From Streptomyces sp. A1277 (lineage in GTDB: Bacteria > Actinomycetota > Actinomycetes > Streptomycetales > Streptomycetaceae), in assembly GCF_004795015.1 (NCBI RefSeq), contig NZ_SSBI01000012.1:62001-126000 (forward strand): a stretch of DNA of 64,000 nt, given 5' to 3'. A program made the position numbers and the translations under genes. The notes under the pieces are model-generated. The model saw only the letters and a list, made by a program, of their open reading frames with translations. It did not search any database and was not told the origin of the DNA. Numbering within the stretch: position 1 is the stretch's first letter; every line of letters starts with the position of its first letter. Positions 25,693 through 34,945 of the stretch are shown in pieces.

Positions 25693-26795
25693 GCAGTACC
25701 ACCGGAACAAGAGGAGAGTCAGTGACCCCGGCGAATCCGGCTTCCGACACCGTGGCGGACAACACCACGGACGTCACCGCGCTTCTGGAGCGCGGACGGG
25801 CCCTTTCCGCGCCGGTGCTCCGGGCCGCCGTCGACCGGCTCGCACCGCCCATGGACACCGTGGCCGCCTATCACTTCGGCTGGATCGATGCCCAGGGCAG
25901 GCCCTCCGACGGCGACGGCGGCAAGGCCGTCCGCCCGGCGCTGGCCCTGCTGTCCGCGGAGGCGGCCGGCGCCGCGGCCGAGGCCGGCGTCCCCGGCGCC
26001 GTGGCCGTCGAACTCGTGCACAACTTCTCGCTGCTGCACGACGACCTGATGGACGGCGACGAGCAGCGGCGCCACCGCGACACCGTATGGAAGGTGCACG
26101 GCCCCGCCCAGGCGATCCTGGTCGGCGACGCCCTGTTCGCCCTGGCCAACGAGGTGCTGCTGGAGCTCGGCACGGCCGAGGCGGGCCGCGCGGCCCGGCG
26201 GCTGACATCGGCCACCCGCAAGCTCATCGACGGGCAGGCCCAGGACATCTCCTACGAGCACCGCGAGCGCGTCACCGTCGAGGAATGCCTGGAGATGGAG
26301 GGCAACAAGACCGGCGCCCTCCTCGCCTGTGCCTGCTCCATCGGCGCGGTGCTCGGCGGCGCCGACGACCGCACCGCCGACGTCCTGGAGGCGTACGGCC
26401 ACCACCTCGGGCTCGCCTTCCAGGCGGTCGACGACCTCCTCGGCATCTGGGGCGACCCCGAGTCCACGGGCAAGCAGACGTGGAGCGATCTGCGCCAGCG
26501 CAAGAAGTCCCTGCCGGTCGTCGCCGCGCTCGCCGCGGGCGGCCCGGCCTCCGAGCGCCTGGGCGAACTGCTCGCCGCGGACGCCAAGAGCACCGACTTC
26601 GACAGCTTCTCCGAAGAGGAGTTCGCCGCCCGTGCGGCGCTCATCGAGGAGGCGGGCGGCCGCGAGTGGACCGCCCAGGAGGCGCGTCGTCAGCATGCGG
26701 TCGCCATCGAGGTGCTGCACGGTGTCGACATGCCGGAAACCGTGCGGGCGCAGCTCACCGCGCTCGCGGACTTCGTTGTTGTACGAAAGAGATGA
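25689..26795 (+). CDS. Polyprenyl (farnesyl-type) diphosphate synthase
   Basis: A 368-residue trans-isoprenyl diphosphate synthase. The first Asp-rich motif is LLHDDLMDGDEQRRHR (~115) and the second FQAVDDLLGIWGD (~245), with GGKAVRPALALLS for IPP/diphosphate binding. In this operon it most likely supplies farnesyl diphosphate to HpnD; chain length is not certain by eye. ATG 25689 overlaps the hpnE stop. GTG 25722, just after GAGGAG, would trim 11 residues and is a serious alternative. A hairpin (26829-26854) follows before shc. Confidence 0.9.
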   Translation: MSSTTGTRGESVTPANPASDTVADNTTDVTALLERGRALSAPVLRAAVDRLAPPMDTVAAYHFGWIDAQGRPSDGDGGKAVRPALALLSAEAAGAAAEAGVPGAVAVELVHNFSLLHDDLMDGDEQRRHRDTVWKVHGPAQAILVGDALFALANEVLLELGTAEAGRAARRLTSATRKLIDGQAQDISYEHRERVTVEECLEMEGNKTGALLACACSIGAVLGGADDRTADVLEAYGHHLGLAFQAVDDLLGIWGDPESTGKQTWSDLRQRKKSLPVVAALAAGGPASERLGELLAADAKSTDFDSFSEEEFAARAALIEEAGGREWTAQEARRQHAVAIEVLHGVDMPETVRAQLTALADFVVVRKR

Positions 26796-26828
26796 TCACC
26801 ATCTGGTCCATATGACTCGCAGTCGCCG

Positions 26829-26854
26829 GCCGGCGTCCCGCACGGGGCGCCGGC
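26829..26854 (+). terminator. Hairpin between polyprenyl synthase and shc
   Basis: Arms GCCGGCGTCCC (26829-26839) and GGGGCGCCGGC (26844-26854) pair over 11 bp with one G-T pair and a GCAC loop. It sits inside the operon and may reduce readthrough or protect mRNA ends. Confidence 0.35.
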
Positions 26855-26903
26855 CGACGGAGACCCCAGCACAGCAGAGGACGAACTGCACGGAGGGGAA
26901 GCC

Positions 26904-28907
26904 ATGACAGCGACGACCGACGGAAGCACCGGGGCTGTTGATCCCCGAGTGGCCTCGGCCAGTAGACCGACAACCGAATCAACCATCGCCGCGGACGCTG
27001 TACTGGCCGCCGCGCGGCGGGCCGCGGAGCGCTCGGTGGAGCACCTCCTCGGCAGGCAGGACGAACAGGGCTGGTGGAAGGGCGACCTCGCCACCAACGT
27101 CACCATGGACGCCGAGGACCTTCTGCTCCGCCAGTTCCTCGGCATCCAGGACCCGGCAACCGTCCGGGCGGCCGGCCGCTACATCCGCGGCGAGCAGCTC
27201 GGCGACGGAACCTGGGCCACCTTCCACGGCGGCCCCGGGGACCTCTCCGCCACGATCGAGGCGTACGTGGCGCTGCGGCTGGCCGGCGACCGGCCGGAAG
27301 ACCCCCATATGACCCGGGCCGCCGGCTGGGTCAGGGAACAGGGCGGGATCGCGGCGAGCCGGGTCTTCACCCGGATCTGGCTGGCCCTCTTCGGCTGGTG
27401 GAAGTGGGACGACCTGCCGGAGCTGCCGCCCGAGCTGATGTTCTTTCCCAAGTGGGTCCCGCTCAATATCTACGATTTCGGCTGCTGGGCCCGCCAGACC
27501 ATTGTGCCGCTGACCGTCGTCTCGGCGAAGCGGCCGGTACGCCCGGCCCCGTTCGCCCTTGACGAGCTGCACACCGACCCCGACCACCCGAATCCGCCCA
27601 AGCGCCCCGCCCCGGCGGCGAGTTGGGACGGCCTTTTTCAGCGCCTGGACAAGGCGCTGCATGTCTACCACCGCTTCGCGCCGCGACGGCTGCGCCGCGT
27701 CGCCATGAACGCGGCCGCCCGTTGGATCATCGAACGCCAGGAGAACGACGGCTGCTGGGGCGGTATCCAGCCGCCCGCCGTCTACTCGGTCATCGCCCTG
27801 CACCTCCTCGGCTACGACCTCGAACACCCGGTGATGCGCGCCGGTCTCGAATCGCTCGACCGCTTCGCCGTGTGGCGCGAGGACGGCGCCCGCATGATCG
27901 AAGCCTGCCAGTCGCCGGTCTGGGACACCTGCCTGGCCACCATCGCGCTCGCCGACGCCGGGGTCGCCCCCGACCACCCGGCGCTCGTGAAGGCGGCGGA
28001 CTGGATGCTCGGCGAGGAGATCGACCGGCCGGGCGACTGGGCGGTGCGCAGGCCCCGACTGCAGCCGGGCGGCTGGGCCTTCGAATTCCACAATGACAAC
28101 TACCCCGACATCGACGACACCGCGGAGGTGGTCCTCGCCCTGCGCCGGGTCCGCCACCCCGAACCCGCCCGGGTGGACGCCGCCATCGCGCGCGGCGTGC
28201 GCTGGAACGTGGGCATGCAGTCCCGCAACGGGGCCTGGGGGGCGTTCGACGCGGACAACACCAGCCCCTTCCCCAACCGGCTGCCGTTCTGCGACTTCGG
28301 CGAGGTCATCGACCCGCCGTCCGCCGACGTCACCGGCCATGTGGTGGAGATGCTCGCCATGGAGGGCCACGCCGGCCACCCCGTCACCCGGCGCGGAATC
28401 GAGTGGCTGCTCGCCGAACAGGACGCGGGCGGCGGCTGGTTCGGCCGCTGGGGCGTCAACTACGTCTACGGCACGGGGTCGGTGGTCCCCGCGCTGATCG
28501 CCGCCGGACTGCCCGCCACACACCCCGCGATCCGGCGCGCGGTCGACTGGCTGGAATCCGTCCAGAACGACGACGGCGGCTGGGGCGAGGACCTGCGCTC
28601 CTACATCGAGGAGAAGTGGATCGGCCAGGGGGCTTCCACCGCGTCCCAGACCGCCTGGGCGCTGCTCGCACTGCTCGCCGCGGGTCGGCGGGACACCGTC
28701 GCCGTGACGCGCGGCATCGCCTGGCTGACCGAGACCCAGCAGGCCGACGGCTCCTGGGACGAGCCGTACTTCACCGGCACCGGCTTCCCCTGGGACTTCT
28801 CCATCAACTACCACCTCTACCGGCAGGTCTTCCCGCTCACCGCCCTCGGGCGGTACGTGCACGGCGACCCGTTCGCGGACCGCACGGCGACGCGCGAGGA
28901 GGTCTGA
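26904..28907 (+). CDS. shc: Squalene-hopene cyclase
   Basis: A 667-residue class II triterpene cyclase converting squalene to hopene and diplopterol. The protonating DxDD motif is D402-I-D404-D405 (YPDIDDTAEV). QW repeats recur, for example QENDGCWGG, QSRNGAWGAFD, EQDAGGGWFGRW, QNDDGGWGED and QQADGSWDE. Length is normal for bacterial SHC. It acts on squalene within the membrane. GGAGGGG lies just upstream of ATG 26904. The stop TGA shares a base with the hpnG ATG. Confidence 0.97.
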   Translation: MTATTDGSTGAVDPRVASASRPTTESTIAADAVLAAARRAAERSVEHLLGRQDEQGWWKGDLATNVTMDAEDLLLRQFLGIQDPATVRAAGRYIRGEQLGDGTWATFHGGPGDLSATIEAYVALRLAGDRPEDPHMTRAAGWVREQGGIAASRVFTRIWLALFGWWKWDDLPELPPELMFFPKWVPLNIYDFGCWARQTIVPLTVVSAKRPVRPAPFALDELHTDPDHPNPPKRPAPAASWDGLFQRLDKALHVYHRFAPRRLRRVAMNAAARWIIERQENDGCWGGIQPPAVYSVIALHLLGYDLEHPVMRAGLESLDRFAVWREDGARMIEACQSPVWDTCLATIALADAGVAPDHPALVKAADWMLGEEIDRPGDWAVRRPRLQPGGWAFEFHNDNYPDIDDTAEVVLALRRVRHPEPARVDAAIARGVRWNVGMQSRNGAWGAFDADNTSPFPNRLPFCDFGEVIDPPSADVTGHVVEMLAMEGHAGHPVTRRGIEWLLAEQDAGGGWFGRWGVNYVYGTGSVVPALIAAGLPATHPAIRRAVDWLESVQNDDGGWGEDLRSYIEEKWIGQGASTASQTAWALLALLAAGRRDTVAVTRGIAWLTETQQADGSWDEPYFTGTGFPWDFSINYHLYRQVFPLTALGRYVHGDPFADRTATREEV

Positions 28908-29572
28908 TGGGCGATGGACCGGGGCAGGCCGGCCCCGTAGCCCCGCTGCTGATCGCCTGCGCGCTCGGCATCGAACAGCTCGCCCTGCGCACCGGCAGGG
29001 GGAGGGCGGCGGGCGCCCCGGAACGGGTCACCGTGCTCCGTACCGGCATGGGTCCCAGGGCGGCCGAGGCCGCCGTGGCGCGCGTGCTCGGTCCGGGCGG
29101 GGGCGGGGCGCCGGGCACCGCGGTCATCGCGTCGGGGTTCTGCGCCGGCCTCGCGCCCGGGATGCACCCGGGCGACCTGGTGGTGGCCGAGGAGACCCGG
29201 GCGGCGGGGGACCCCGTCCGCTGCACGGGCACGGACCTGCTGGCCGACGCGCTGGCCAGGGCCGTACCGGGCCGCACCGTCCACACCGGCCCGCTGACCG
29301 GGTCCGACCATGTCGTCCGGGGGCATGAGCGGGTCGAGCTGCGGGCCACCGGGGCGATCGCGGTGGACATGGAGTCCGCCGCCACTCTGCGCACCGCCCT
29401 GCGCTCCGGGCCCCGCCCGGTTGCGGCCGTACGGGTGGTCGTGGACGCTCCGGAGCACGAGCTCGTCCGCATCGGCACGGTCCGCGGTGGAATATCGGCT
29501 TTCCGCGTTCTCCGTGCCGTACTACCGGCCTTTTATGAATGGCACCGATCTTTGCTGCTCCCCAGGAGGTGA
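28907..29572 (+). CDS. hpnG: HpnG-type phosphorylase (adenosylhopane nucleosidase/phosphorylase)
   Basis: A 221-residue nucleoside-phosphorylase-fold protein. It has RTGMGPRAAEAAV near residue 45, ASGFCAGLAPGMHPGDLVVA (~75-94) and the purine/ribose-binding AVDMESAA (~149-156). HpnG acts on adenosylhopane, releasing adenine en route to ribosylhopane. It overlaps the shc stop by one base (TGATG) and is followed 5 bp later by hpnH, whose product makes its substrate. Confidence 0.9.
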   Translation: MGDGPGQAGPVAPLLIACALGIEQLALRTGRGRAAGAPERVTVLRTGMGPRAAEAAVARVLGPGGGGAPGTAVIASGFCAGLAPGMHPGDLVVAEETRAAGDPVRCTGTDLLADALARAVPGRTVHTGPLTGSDHVVRGHERVELRATGAIAVDMESAATLRTALRSGPRPVAAVRVVVDAPEHELVRIGTVRGGISAFRVLRAVLPAFYEWHRSLLLPRR

Positions 29573-29577
29573 GCTAG

Positions 29578-30597
29578 ATGGCCATGCCGCTTCGTCAGAC
29601 CATCAAGGTTGCGACGTACCTTGCCGAACAGAAGCTCCGCAGGCGGGAGAAGTTCCCGCTGATCGTCGAGCTGGAGCCGCTGTTCGCCTGCAATCTCGCC
29701 TGCGAGGGCTGCGGGAAGATTCAGCATCCGGCCGGAGTCCTCAAGCAGCGCATGCCGGTGGCCCAGGCCGTCGGCGCGGTGCTCGAATCCGGCGCCCCGA
29801 TGGTCTCCATCGCGGGCGGCGAGCCGCTGATGCACCCGCAGATCGATGAGATCGTCCGCCAGCTCGTGGCGAAGAAGAAGTACGTATTCCTCTGCACCAA
29901 CGCGATGCTGCTGCGGAAGAAGATCGAGAAGTTCACGCCGTCGCCGTACTTCGCGTTCGCCGTGCACATCGACGGGCTGCGCGAGCGGCACGACGAGTCG
30001 GTCGCCAAGGAAGGGGTGTTCGACGAGGCCGTGGCGGCGATCAAGGAGGCCAAGCGGCGCGGCTTCCGGGTCACCACCAACTCCACGTTCTTCAACACCG
30101 ACACCCCGCAGACCATCATCGAGGTCCTCAACTACCTCAACGACGACCTCAAGGTCGACGAGATGATGATCTCGCCCGCCTACGCGTACGAGAAGGCGCC
30201 CGACCAGGAGCACTTCCTCGGGGTCGAGCAGACCCGCGAGCTGTTCAAGAAGTCCTTCGCCGGCGGCAACCGCGCCAGGTGGCGCCTGAACCACTCGCCG
30301 CTCTTCCTGGACTTCCTGGAGGGCAAGGCGGACTTCCCGTGCACGGCGTGGGCCATCCCGAACTACTCGCTGTTCGGCTGGCAGCGGCCCTGCTACCTGA
30401 TGAGCGACGGCTACGTGCCGACGTACCGCCAGCTCATCGAGGAGACCGACTGGGACAAGTACGGCCGGGGCAAGGACCCGCGCTGCGCCAACTGCATGGC
30501 GCACTGCGGCTACGAGCCCACCGCCGTGCTCGCCACCATGGGGTCGCTGAAGGAGTCCCTGCGGGCCGCGCGCGAGACCGTCGGCGGGACCCGGTGA
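29578..30597 (+). CDS. hpnH: Adenosylhopane synthase HpnH (radical SAM)
   Basis: A 339-residue radical SAM enzyme with the cluster motif C38-x3-C42-x2-C45 (FACNLACEGCGK), a GGE segment (SIAGGEPLMHPQ) and a SPASM-like C-terminus with further cysteines (RCANCMAHCGYEP). It adds the 5'-deoxyadenosyl radical to diploptene, giving adenosylhopane, the precursor of extended C35 hopanoids. AGGAGGTGAG upstream of ATG 29578 is one of the strongest ribosome-binding sites in the window. Confidence 0.95.
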   Translation: MAMPLRQTIKVATYLAEQKLRRREKFPLIVELEPLFACNLACEGCGKIQHPAGVLKQRMPVAQAVGAVLESGAPMVSIAGGEPLMHPQIDEIVRQLVAKKKYVFLCTNAMLLRKKIEKFTPSPYFAFAVHIDGLRERHDESVAKEGVFDEAVAAIKEAKRRGFRVTTNSTFFNTDTPQTIIEVLNYLNDDLKVDEMMISPAYAYEKAPDQEHFLGVEQTRELFKKSFAGGNRARWRLNHSPLFLDFLEGKADFPCTAWAIPNYSLFGWQRPCYLMSDGYVPTYRQLIEETDWDKYGRGKDPRCANCMAHCGYEPTAVLATMGSLKESLRAARETVGGTR

Positions 30598-30659
30598 GCT
30601 GAGAGCCGGTCGCCGAGCCGGCGGGCGTGGCCGGTGCCGCGCCCGTCGGCATGGACGGC

Positions 30660-30687
30660 GCCGGGGCCCCCTCCGGGGGGTCCCGGC
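30660..30687 (+). terminator. 12-bp hairpin between hpnH and dxs
   Basis: Arms 30660-30671 and 30676-30687 pair over 12 bp, including one G-T pair, with a TCCG loop. It is in the 131-bp gap where related clusters, as I recall, carry an ispG copy. It may attenuate transcription into dxs. Confidence 0.45.
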
Positions 30688-30728
30688 CGTCACTTGAGCT
30701 GGAACAGGAGCAGAGAGGGGGCCCGGGC

Positions 30729-32657
30729 ATGACGCTGCTGCAGACCATCCGGGGGCCGCACGATCTCAAGGCACTGAACGCGTCGCAACTCGGCGAACTC
30801 GCCGACGACATCCGTACGTTCCTGGTGCAGGCAGTCGCCAGGACCGGGGGCCACCTCGGCCCCAACCTCGGGGTGGTGGAGCTGACCATCGCCCTGCACC
30901 GGGTCTTCGACTCGCCCGCGGACCGCATCCTGTGGGACACCGGCCACCAGAGCTACGTGCACAAACTCCTCACCGGGCGCCAGGACTTCTCCAAGCTGCG
31001 CGGCAAGGGCGGCCTGTCCGGCTACCCGTCCCGCGAGGAGTCCGAGCACGACGTCATCGAGAACTCGCACGCCTCCACCGTCCTGGGCTGGGCCGACGGC
31101 CTCGCCAAGGCCAACGAGGCGCGGGGCAAGGACGACCACGTGGTCGCGGTCATCGGTGACGGAGCCCTGACCGGCGGCATGGCCTGGGAGGCGCTGAACA
31201 ACATCGCCGCCGCCAAGGACCGCCCGCTCATCGTCGTCGTCAACGACAACGAACGCTCCTACGCGCCCACCATCGGCGGCCTCGCCCGCCACCTGGCGAC
31301 CCTGCGCACCACCGACGGCTACGAGCGCTTCCTCGCCTGGGGCAAGGACCTCCTGGAGCGCACCCCCGTCATCGGTCAGCCGCTGTACGGGTCGCTGCAC
31401 GGGGCGAAGAAGGGGTTCAAGGACTTCATCGCCCCGCAGGGCATGTTCGAGGACCTGGGGCTGAAGTACGTCGGCCCGGTCGACGGGCACGACACCGCCG
31501 CCGTCGAGGCGGCGCTGCGGCGCGCCAAGCGCTTCCGCGGCCCGGTGCTCGTGCACTGCCTCACCGAGAAGGGGCGCGGCTACGCCCCCGCCCTGCTCGA
31601 CGAGGCCGACCGCTTCCACACCGTCGGCGCCATGGACCCGCTGACCTGCGTCCCGCTCGCCCCCGCGGCAGGCCCGTCCTGGACCTCCGTGTTCGGGGAC
31701 GAGATCGCGGCGATCGGGGCGGAGCGGCCGGACGTCGTCGCGCTCACCGCCGCGATGCTGGACCCCGTCGGGCTGACGAAGTTCGCCGAGGCGTTCCCCG
31801 ACCGGGTCTGGGACGTGGGCATCGCCGAACAGCACGCCGCGGTCAGCGCCGCCGGGCTCGCCACCGGCGGGCTCCACCCGGTCGTCGCCGTCTACGCCAC
31901 CTTCCTCAACCGGGCCTTCGACCAGCTGCTGATGGACGTCGCCCTGCACGAGTGCGGCGTCACCTTCGTCCTGGACCGGGCCGGGGTCACCGGTACGGAC
32001 GGCGCCTCGCACAACGGCATGTGGGACATGTCCGTGCTCCAGGTCGTCCCCGGGCTGCGCATCGCGGCCCCGCGCGACGCGGACCGGCTGCGGGAGGAGC
32101 TGCGCGAGGCCGTCGCGGTGGACGACGCGCCGACGCTGGTCCGCTTCCCGAAGGAGTCGGTGGGCGAGCCGGTCCCCGCGCTCGGTCGGATCGGCGGCAT
32201 GGACGTGCTGCAACGCGCCGAGGACGCCGATGTGCTGCTCGTCGCCGTCGGCGTGATGGCGTCCGTCTGCCTGCGTACCGCCGAACTGCTCGCGGGCGCC
32301 GGTATCCGCTGCACCGTGGTGGACCCGCGCTGGGTCAAACCGGTCGACGCGCAGCTGCCGCCGCTCGCCGCCGAGCACCGGCTCGTCGCCGTCGTCGAGG
32401 ACAACAGCCGGGCCGGCGGCTTCGGTTCGGCGGTCGGCCAGGCGCTGCGGGACGCCGGCGTCGACGTACCGCTGCGGACCTTCGGCATTACCGAGCAGTT
32501 CCTCGCGCACGGCAAACGGACCGAGGTGCTGGCCGACATCGGACTCACACCGGTCGAGATCGCGGGCCGGATCAGCGCCGCGACGGCCGCCCGGAAGGCG
32601 GCCGGCGGCACGGGGCACGGAGCCCCGGGCAACGGGCACAAGGAGAGCGGGGCATGA
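30729..32657 (+). CDS. dxs: 1-deoxy-D-xylulose-5-phosphate synthase
   Basis: A 642-residue DXS, entry enzyme of the MEP pathway (pyruvate + glyceraldehyde-3-phosphate to DXP, thiamine diphosphate dependent). The ThDP motif runs from [16 protein letters not shown] (G143). The catalytic His region is [15 protein letters not shown]. The transketolase-like domain has [15 protein letters not shown] and [10 protein letters not shown], and a C-terminal transketolase domain follows. Placement inside the hopanoid operon suggests a dedicated precursor-supply copy; another dxs may exist elsewhere. ATG 30729 follows GAGAGGGGG; ATGA overlap with hpnO. Confidence 0.96.
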   Translation: MTLLQTIRGPHDLKALNASQLGELADDIRTFLVQAVARTGGHLGPNLGVVELTIALHRVFDSPADRILWDTGHQSYVHKLLTGRQDFSKLRGKGGLSGYPSREESEHDVIENSHASTVLGWADGLAKANEARGKDDHVVAVIGDGALTGGMAWEALNNIAAAKDRPLIVVVNDNERSYAPTIGGLARHLATLRTTDGYERFLAWGKDLLERTPVIGQPLYGSLHGAKKGFKDFIAPQGMFEDLGLKYVGPVDGHDTAAVEAALRRAKRFRGPVLVHCLTEKGRGYAPALLDEADRFHTVGAMDPLTCVPLAPAAGPSWTSVFGDEIAAIGAERPDVVALTAAMLDPVGLTKFAEAFPDRVWDVGIAEQHAAVSAAGLATGGLHPVVAVYATFLNRAFDQLLMDVALHECGVTFVLDRAGVTGTDGASHNGMWDMSVLQVVPGLRIAAPRDADRLREELREAVAVDDAPTLVRFPKESVGEPVPALGRIGGMDVLQRAEDADVLLVAVGVMASVCLRTAELLAGAGIRCTVVDPRWVKPVDAQLPPLAAEHRLVAVVEDNSRAGGFGSAVGQALRDAGVDVPLRTFGITEQFLAHGKRTEVLADIGLTPVEIAGRISAATAARKAAGGTGHGAPGNGHKESGA

Positions 32658-34048
32658 AGGACGACGAGCCCAAGGGCTTCGATCTGGCGCGGCTTCTCGC
32701 CGAGCGCGGCGCCGAACGCTACGAGCTGCACACCAAGCACCTCAACCACCAGCTCCCGCGCATGCTGCACACCATCGGCTTCGACAAGGTCTACGAACGG
32801 GCCGAGGGCGCGCACTTCTGGGACGCGGACGGCAACGACTACCTGGACATGCTCGCCGGTTTCGGGGTGATGGGCCTCGGCCGGCACCACCCCGTCGTAC
32901 GCAAGGCGCTGCACGATGTCCTGGACGCCTCGCTCGCCGACCTGACCCGCTTCGACTGCCAGCCGCTGCCGGGGCTGCTGGCCGAGAAGCTGCTGAGCCA
33001 CAGCCCGCACCTGGACCGGGTGTTCTTCGGCAACAGCGGTACGGAGGCCGTCGAGACGGCGCTCAAGTTCGCCCGGTACGCCACCGGCAGGCCGAGAATC
33101 CTCTACTGCGACCACGCCTTCCACGGCCTGACCACCGGCTCCCTCTCGGTCAACGGCGAGGGCGGCTTCCGCGACGGCTTCGCCCCGCTGCTGCCCGACA
33201 CCGCCATCCCGCTCGGTGACCTCGACGCGCTGCGGCGGGAGCTCAAGCGCGGCGATGTGGCCGCACTCGTGGTCGAGCCGATCCAGGGCAAGGGCGTGCT
33301 CGCCCCGCCGCCCGGGTTCCTGCGCGAGGCGCAGGAGCTGCTGCACAAGCACAAGGCCCTCCTCATCGCCGACGAGGTACAGACGGGTCTGGGCAGGACC
33401 GGCGACTTCTACGCGTACCAGCACGAGGAGGGCGTCGAACCCGATCTGGTCTGCGTGGCCAAGGCGCTCTCCGGCGGTTACGTCCCGGTCGGGGCGACGC
33501 TCGGCAAGGACTGGATCTTCAAGCGGGTCTACTCCTCCATGGACCGGGTCCTCGTCCACTCCGCGAGCTTCGGCTCCAACGCGCAGGCCATGGCGGCCGG
33601 ACTCGCGGTGCTCTCGGTGATGGAGGACGAGGAGACCGTGGCGCACGCGCGCCGCACCGGCGACCTGCTGCGCGAGCGGCTGTCCGCGCTCGTCGGCCGC
33701 TACGAGCTTCTGCACGAGGTGCGGGGGCGCGGGCTGATGATCGGCATCGAGTTCGGCCGCCCGTCCTCGCTGAAGCTGCGCAGCCGCTGGACCATGCTCC
33801 AGGCGGCCCGCAAGGGGCTCTTCGCGCAGATGGTGGTCGTGCCCCTGCTGCAGAAGCACCGGATCCTCACCCAGGTCTCCGGCGACCACCTCGAAGTGAT
33901 CAAGCTGATTCCGCCGCTGGTGATCGACGACGCGGACGTGGACCGGTTCGTGGGCGCCTTCACCGCCGTGATGGACGACGCGCACGGCGGCGGGCTGATG
34001 TGGGACTTCGGCCGGACCCTGGTGAAGCAGGCGGTCGCGAACCGCTGA
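32654..34048 (+). CDS. hpnO: Hopanoid class III aminotransferase HpnO
   Basis: A 464-residue fold-type I, class III PLP aminotransferase. [16 protein letters not shown] (~133) binds the cofactor phosphate, [13 protein letters not shown] (~238) carries the PLP-ring Asp, and the Schiff-base lysine is K270 in [11 protein letters not shown]. HpnO converts a ribosylhopane-derived aldehyde to aminobacteriohopanetriol. As last gene of the operon it indicates that the strain makes C35 amino-hopanoids. AAGGAGAG precedes the ATG. Confidence 0.92.
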   Translation: MKDDEPKGFDLARLLAERGAERYELHTKHLNHQLPRMLHTIGFDKVYERAEGAHFWDADGNDYLDMLAGFGVMGLGRHHPVVRKALHDVLDASLADLTRFDCQPLPGLLAEKLLSHSPHLDRVFFGNSGTEAVETALKFARYATGRPRILYCDHAFHGLTTGSLSVNGEGGFRDGFAPLLPDTAIPLGDLDALRRELKRGDVAALVVEPIQGKGVLAPPPGFLREAQELLHKHKALLIADEVQTGLGRTGDFYAYQHEEGVEPDLVCVAKALSGGYVPVGATLGKDWIFKRVYSSMDRVLVHSASFGSNAQAMAAGLAVLSVMEDEETVAHARRTGDLLRERLSALVGRYELLHEVRGRGLMIGIEFGRPSSLKLRSRWTMLQAARKGLFAQMVVVPLLQKHRILTQVSGDHLEVIKLIPPLVIDDADVDRFVGAFTAVMDDAHGGGLMWDFGRTLVKQAVANR

Positions 34049-34050
34049 GG

Positions 34051-34087
34051 TTTGCCTCGGAGGCAAGAAATTTGCCTCCGAGGAAAG
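34051..34087 (+). promoter_or_regulatory. Tandem 17-bp operator repeats upstream of the XRE-cupin gene
   Basis: TTTGCCTCGGAGGCAAG (34051-34067) and TTTGCCTCCGAGGAAAG (34071-34087) are near-identical, each roughly palindromic, and start exactly 20 bp apart (two helical turns). They lie 20 bp before the regulator's ATG, so autoregulation is likely. Confidence 0.6.
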
Positions 34088-34106
34088 ATTTTGGCCCAAT
34101 GGAGGC

Positions 34107-34715
34107 ATGAATCCTCCGGACGACCAGGTGGCCGACGAGCTCCCCGGCGTCGCCCCACGTCTGCGCGACCTGCGCCGCGGCCGCGGTCTCACCCTGGAGA
34201 CCGCGGCCCAGCGCGCCGGGCTCTCGCCCGCCCATCTCTCCCGGCTCGAAACGGGCCGGCGCCAGCCCTCGCTGCCGATGCTGCTCCAGCTGGCCAGGAT
34301 CTACGGTACGACGGTTTCCGAGCTGCTCGGCGAGAGCTCCCCGGAACGTGACGCGATCGTCCGCGGCCGCCCGTTCGAGGGTGCGGCGGCCGACGGCTGG
34401 CTGTACCAGCAGGCCGGGGGCTCAGGCCGGGCCATGCAGGCGCTGCGCGTCCGCGTCCCGTACGGCGCCCAGGGCGACCTGGTCCGCGTCCACCCCGGCG
34501 AGGAGTGGCTGTACGTCCTGGCAGGCCGCCTCAGGGTGACCCTCGGTGAGACGGTGCACGACCTCGCCCCCGGGGACAGCGCGCACTTCGACTCGCTCAC
34601 CCCGCACCGGATCGCGGCCCCGGAGCCGGACGGCTCGGAGCTGCTCTTCGTCCACACCCTGCTGCAGAGTCCCGCCGCCGAGCTGTGCCTCGGCGGCGGG
34701 ATCCACCGACGCTAG
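34107..34715 (+). CDS. XRE family regulator with cupin sensor domain
   Basis: 202 residues: an N-terminal XRE helix-turn-helix (LRDLRRGRGLTLETAAQRAG with LSPAHLSRLETGRRQPS, ~20-55) and a C-terminal cupin (~110-190, VHPGEEWLYVLAGRLRV and LAPGDSAHFDSLTPHRI). This layout resembles PuuR/SutR-like small-molecule responsive repressors. GGAGG is only one base from ATG 34107, unusually close, so the message may be nearly leaderless or start at GTG 34128. Two operator-like repeats lie just upstream. The DUF6126 membrane peptide follows and is its likely target. Confidence 0.87.
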   Translation: MNPPDDQVADELPGVAPRLRDLRRGRGLTLETAAQRAGLSPAHLSRLETGRRQPSLPMLLQLARIYGTTVSELLGESSPERDAIVRGRPFEGAAADGWLYQQAGGSGRAMQALRVRVPYGAQGDLVRVHPGEEWLYVLAGRLRVTLGETVHDLAPGDSAHFDSLTPHRIAAPEPDGSELLFVHTLLQSPAAELCLGGGIHRR

Positions 34716-34758
34716 ACGTCCCCGCGTCCGGTGCCCCCGGCCGCCAGAGAGGCCAGTC

Positions 34759-34935
34759 ATGTCCGATTCCGAGAACTACGACCCGCTCACCCCGGCCAAG
34801 CGCGCGAACGCCGACACGCATGAGAAGAAGATGCCCCGCGGGCTCGTCATCCGGCTGTTCGCCTACCTGGTGGCCGGACACGTCATCGCCGGGTTCCTCT
34901 ATCTGCTGTTCGCGGTCGGGATGCACAACCAGTAG
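34759..34935 (+). CDS. DUF6126-like single-pass membrane peptide
   Basis: 58 residues: a hydrophilic N-terminus (~25 residues, many charges) and one membrane helix (LVIRLFAYLVAGHVIAGFLY begins at ~29). It resembles the short actinobacterial family I know as DUF6126, usually found next to XRE-cupin regulators. Function unknown. It sits 43 bp after the regulator, probably in the same transcript, and ends 10 bp before the convergent phosphatase stop. Confidence 0.7.
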   Translation: MSDSENYDPLTPAKRANADTHEKKMPRGLVIRLFAYLVAGHVIAGFLYLLFAVGMHNQ

Positions 34936-34945
34936 GCCCGCCGGC

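Noticed and set aside
26979..28862. A 627-codon antisense frame across shc
   Set aside because: shc is certain from its DxDD and QW motifs; the antisense product has low-complexity composition and no domain.
14795..34048. A single secondary-metabolite cluster combining the polymer genes and hopanoid genes
   Set aside because: A strong hairpin at 21882-21913 and a separate candidate promoter divide them, and the enzymes serve different products. The adjacency seems to be a shared streptomycete gene order.
31892..34192. A 766-codon antisense frame over dxs and hpnO
   Set aside because: Shadow of two confidently identified enzymes; no ribosome-binding site or domain.
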